Shown here: piece after piece, positions 63,274-64,000 of the stretch
Layout: each line of letters begins with the position of its first letter
Position numbering within the stretch: position 1 is the first letter of the stretch
Source: Paenibacillus sp. P25
GTDB taxonomy: Bacteria > Bacillota > Bacilli > Paenibacillales > NBRC-103111
Reading direction: 5' to 3'
DNA length: 64,000 bases
Assembly: GCA_024704175.1 (NCBI GenBank)
Contig: CP085629.1
Coordinates: 7,801,501-7,865,500 of the forward strand
Notes under the pieces: model-generated
Told to the model about the DNA's origin: nothing
Database searches by the model: none
What the model saw: the letters and a program-made list of their open reading frames with translations, nothing else
Made by a program: the position numbers and the translations under genes

Positions 63274-64000
63274 GTCTCCAGAGGCAGTATGGTCAACGGC
63301 TTGGACCGTGAACCTTCCGGCACTGATCTCTCCACGTGAAAGTTTCCCAACGTCCTTGTCAATATCTATTCCCGCTTCGATGGTGGCGGAAGCGACTGCC
63401 GCCGGTGCCGAGCCTTTCGCCAGCTGCTTCGCGCCGACCTTCAACAGTCCTTGCTTCACCACAGCGGTGGTCGCTCCGAGGGCCGCTCCCTTCACGCCAC
63501 CACCGGCGGACGGCGCCCGTCTTCGTATATGTCGCCAAATCACTTGGGAATGCTTGATTCGCATACCGCGAAGTGTCATTTACGATATCCATCGATTCTT
63601 GCTTGGGGAGGGGTTTCGATTCAACATCCTCAAACCGAAGTCGGTCAGACGCATTTCGATGCGTATCAGCGTAATCCGGACTTTTCAGCGAACCGGTTTT
63701 TGCACGACCGGCAAACAGTTCCTTCACTCTTTCCAACTGATCCTTCGGAACAATCTTTTGCCGGCCGCGGTCGAACACATTCGATTGATCATACGTCGAT
63801 TGCTTCGCCGTCCCCCAGTACTTGAGACCCGCTTCCGAGACTTGATTGCCATTCTTCAGCACAGTCAAATCCGCAGTGCCCTCGCTCCCCTACCGCCCCT
63901 CGATCCGGACATCCAGATCTTGTCGACCATTGCCTGCGGCATCCGCTAGAAAGGTTCGCTTGTGATGAAGCTCAGCCGCATACTCCCCGGTTGTCGTATA
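63274..64000 (-). pseudogene. unknown protein, frameshifted and cut at both ends
   Basis: The reverse strand encodes, in at least two frames, YTTTGEYAAELHHKRTFLAD ... LTVLKNGNQVSEAGLKYWGTAKQ ... YADTHRNASDRLRFEDVESKPLPKQESMDI, then VKGAALGATTAVVKQGLLKVGAKQ and LAKGSAPAAVASATIEAGIDI before the junction with the aldo/keto reductase fragment. The Gly/Ala-rich second part resembles the glycine-zipper segments of large secreted or toxin-like proteins. No family recognised. It runs past the window edge. Confidence 0.4.

Noticed and set aside
1333..63868. Programmed ribosomal frameshifting as explanation for the broken genes
   Set aside because: No conserved slippery heptamer or following structure; breaks occur at many unrelated homopolymers, in both directions and in unrelated genes.
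63274..64000. Prophage or CRISPR at the right end
   Set aside because: No integrase, portal, terminase, attachment repeat or regular spacer array; only a gly-rich unknown fragment is seen.

Overview
The window looks like chromosomal DNA of a Gram-positive Bacillales bacterium, most likely Paenibacillaceae. The signs are strong AGGAGG-type ribosome sites with many TTG and GTG starts, a T-box leader, a chorismate mutase-DAHP synthase fusion, DUF3231, DUF3977 and DUF6223 proteins, a surface protein with a copper-amine-oxidase-like domain and a Pro-Thr linker, and roughly balanced base composition. There are no rRNA or tRNA genes, no CRISPR array and no complete insertion sequence.

Layout. 1-3.7 kb: an alpha/beta hydrolase end, a ZTP riboswitch in front of a DJ-1/PfpI gene, and small genes (DUF3977, HIT, unknowns). 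3-7 kb: TetR regulator, ABC-2 exporter, DUF3231. 7-8.6 kb: aroA under a phenylalanine-type T-box. 8.6-20 kb: an accessory stretch of redox and stress genes, each beside its own regulator (HxlR/quinone reductase, LysR/aldo-keto reductase, MerR/aldo-keto reductase, HxlR/DoxX, GntR/PEBP), then SDR, VOC and DUF6223. 20-28 kb: two-component system, an operon of FAD oxidoreductase, metallo-beta-lactamase-fold protein and histidine phosphatase, and an AraC regulator beside an orphan solute-binding protein. 28-46 kb: three MFS pumps with regulators, two secreted proteins, an HD-GYP protein, a CPBP protease and an SH3-like secreted protein.

46.4-62.8 kb is the most coherent and interesting part: a 16-kb catabolic locus for glycated amino acids (Amadori products). 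It has an FrlR-like GntR/UTRA repressor, two FrlD-like sugar kinases, a clear FrlB deglycase, five FrlC-like TIM-barrel epimerases, a secreted L-asparaginase, a polar amino acid ABC importer, an MFS carrier, aspartase, an amidohydrolase and a YjbQ protein. My inference is that fructose-asparagine is deamidated outside the cell to fructose-aspartate, imported, phosphorylated and deglycated to glucose-6-phosphate and aspartate, which aspartase turns into fumarate and ammonia. Three promoters of the locus share one architecture with a palindrome next to the -10 box.

The right end (62.9-64 kb) is a patchwork of gene fragments (GGDEF end, aldo-keto reductase end, an unknown protein).

Caution: about 30 otherwise intact genes carry one or more one-base frameshifts, many of them in homopolymer runs. 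I read these mostly as base-calling indels, not biology. Such genes are given as one feature over their full length, with the break noted.
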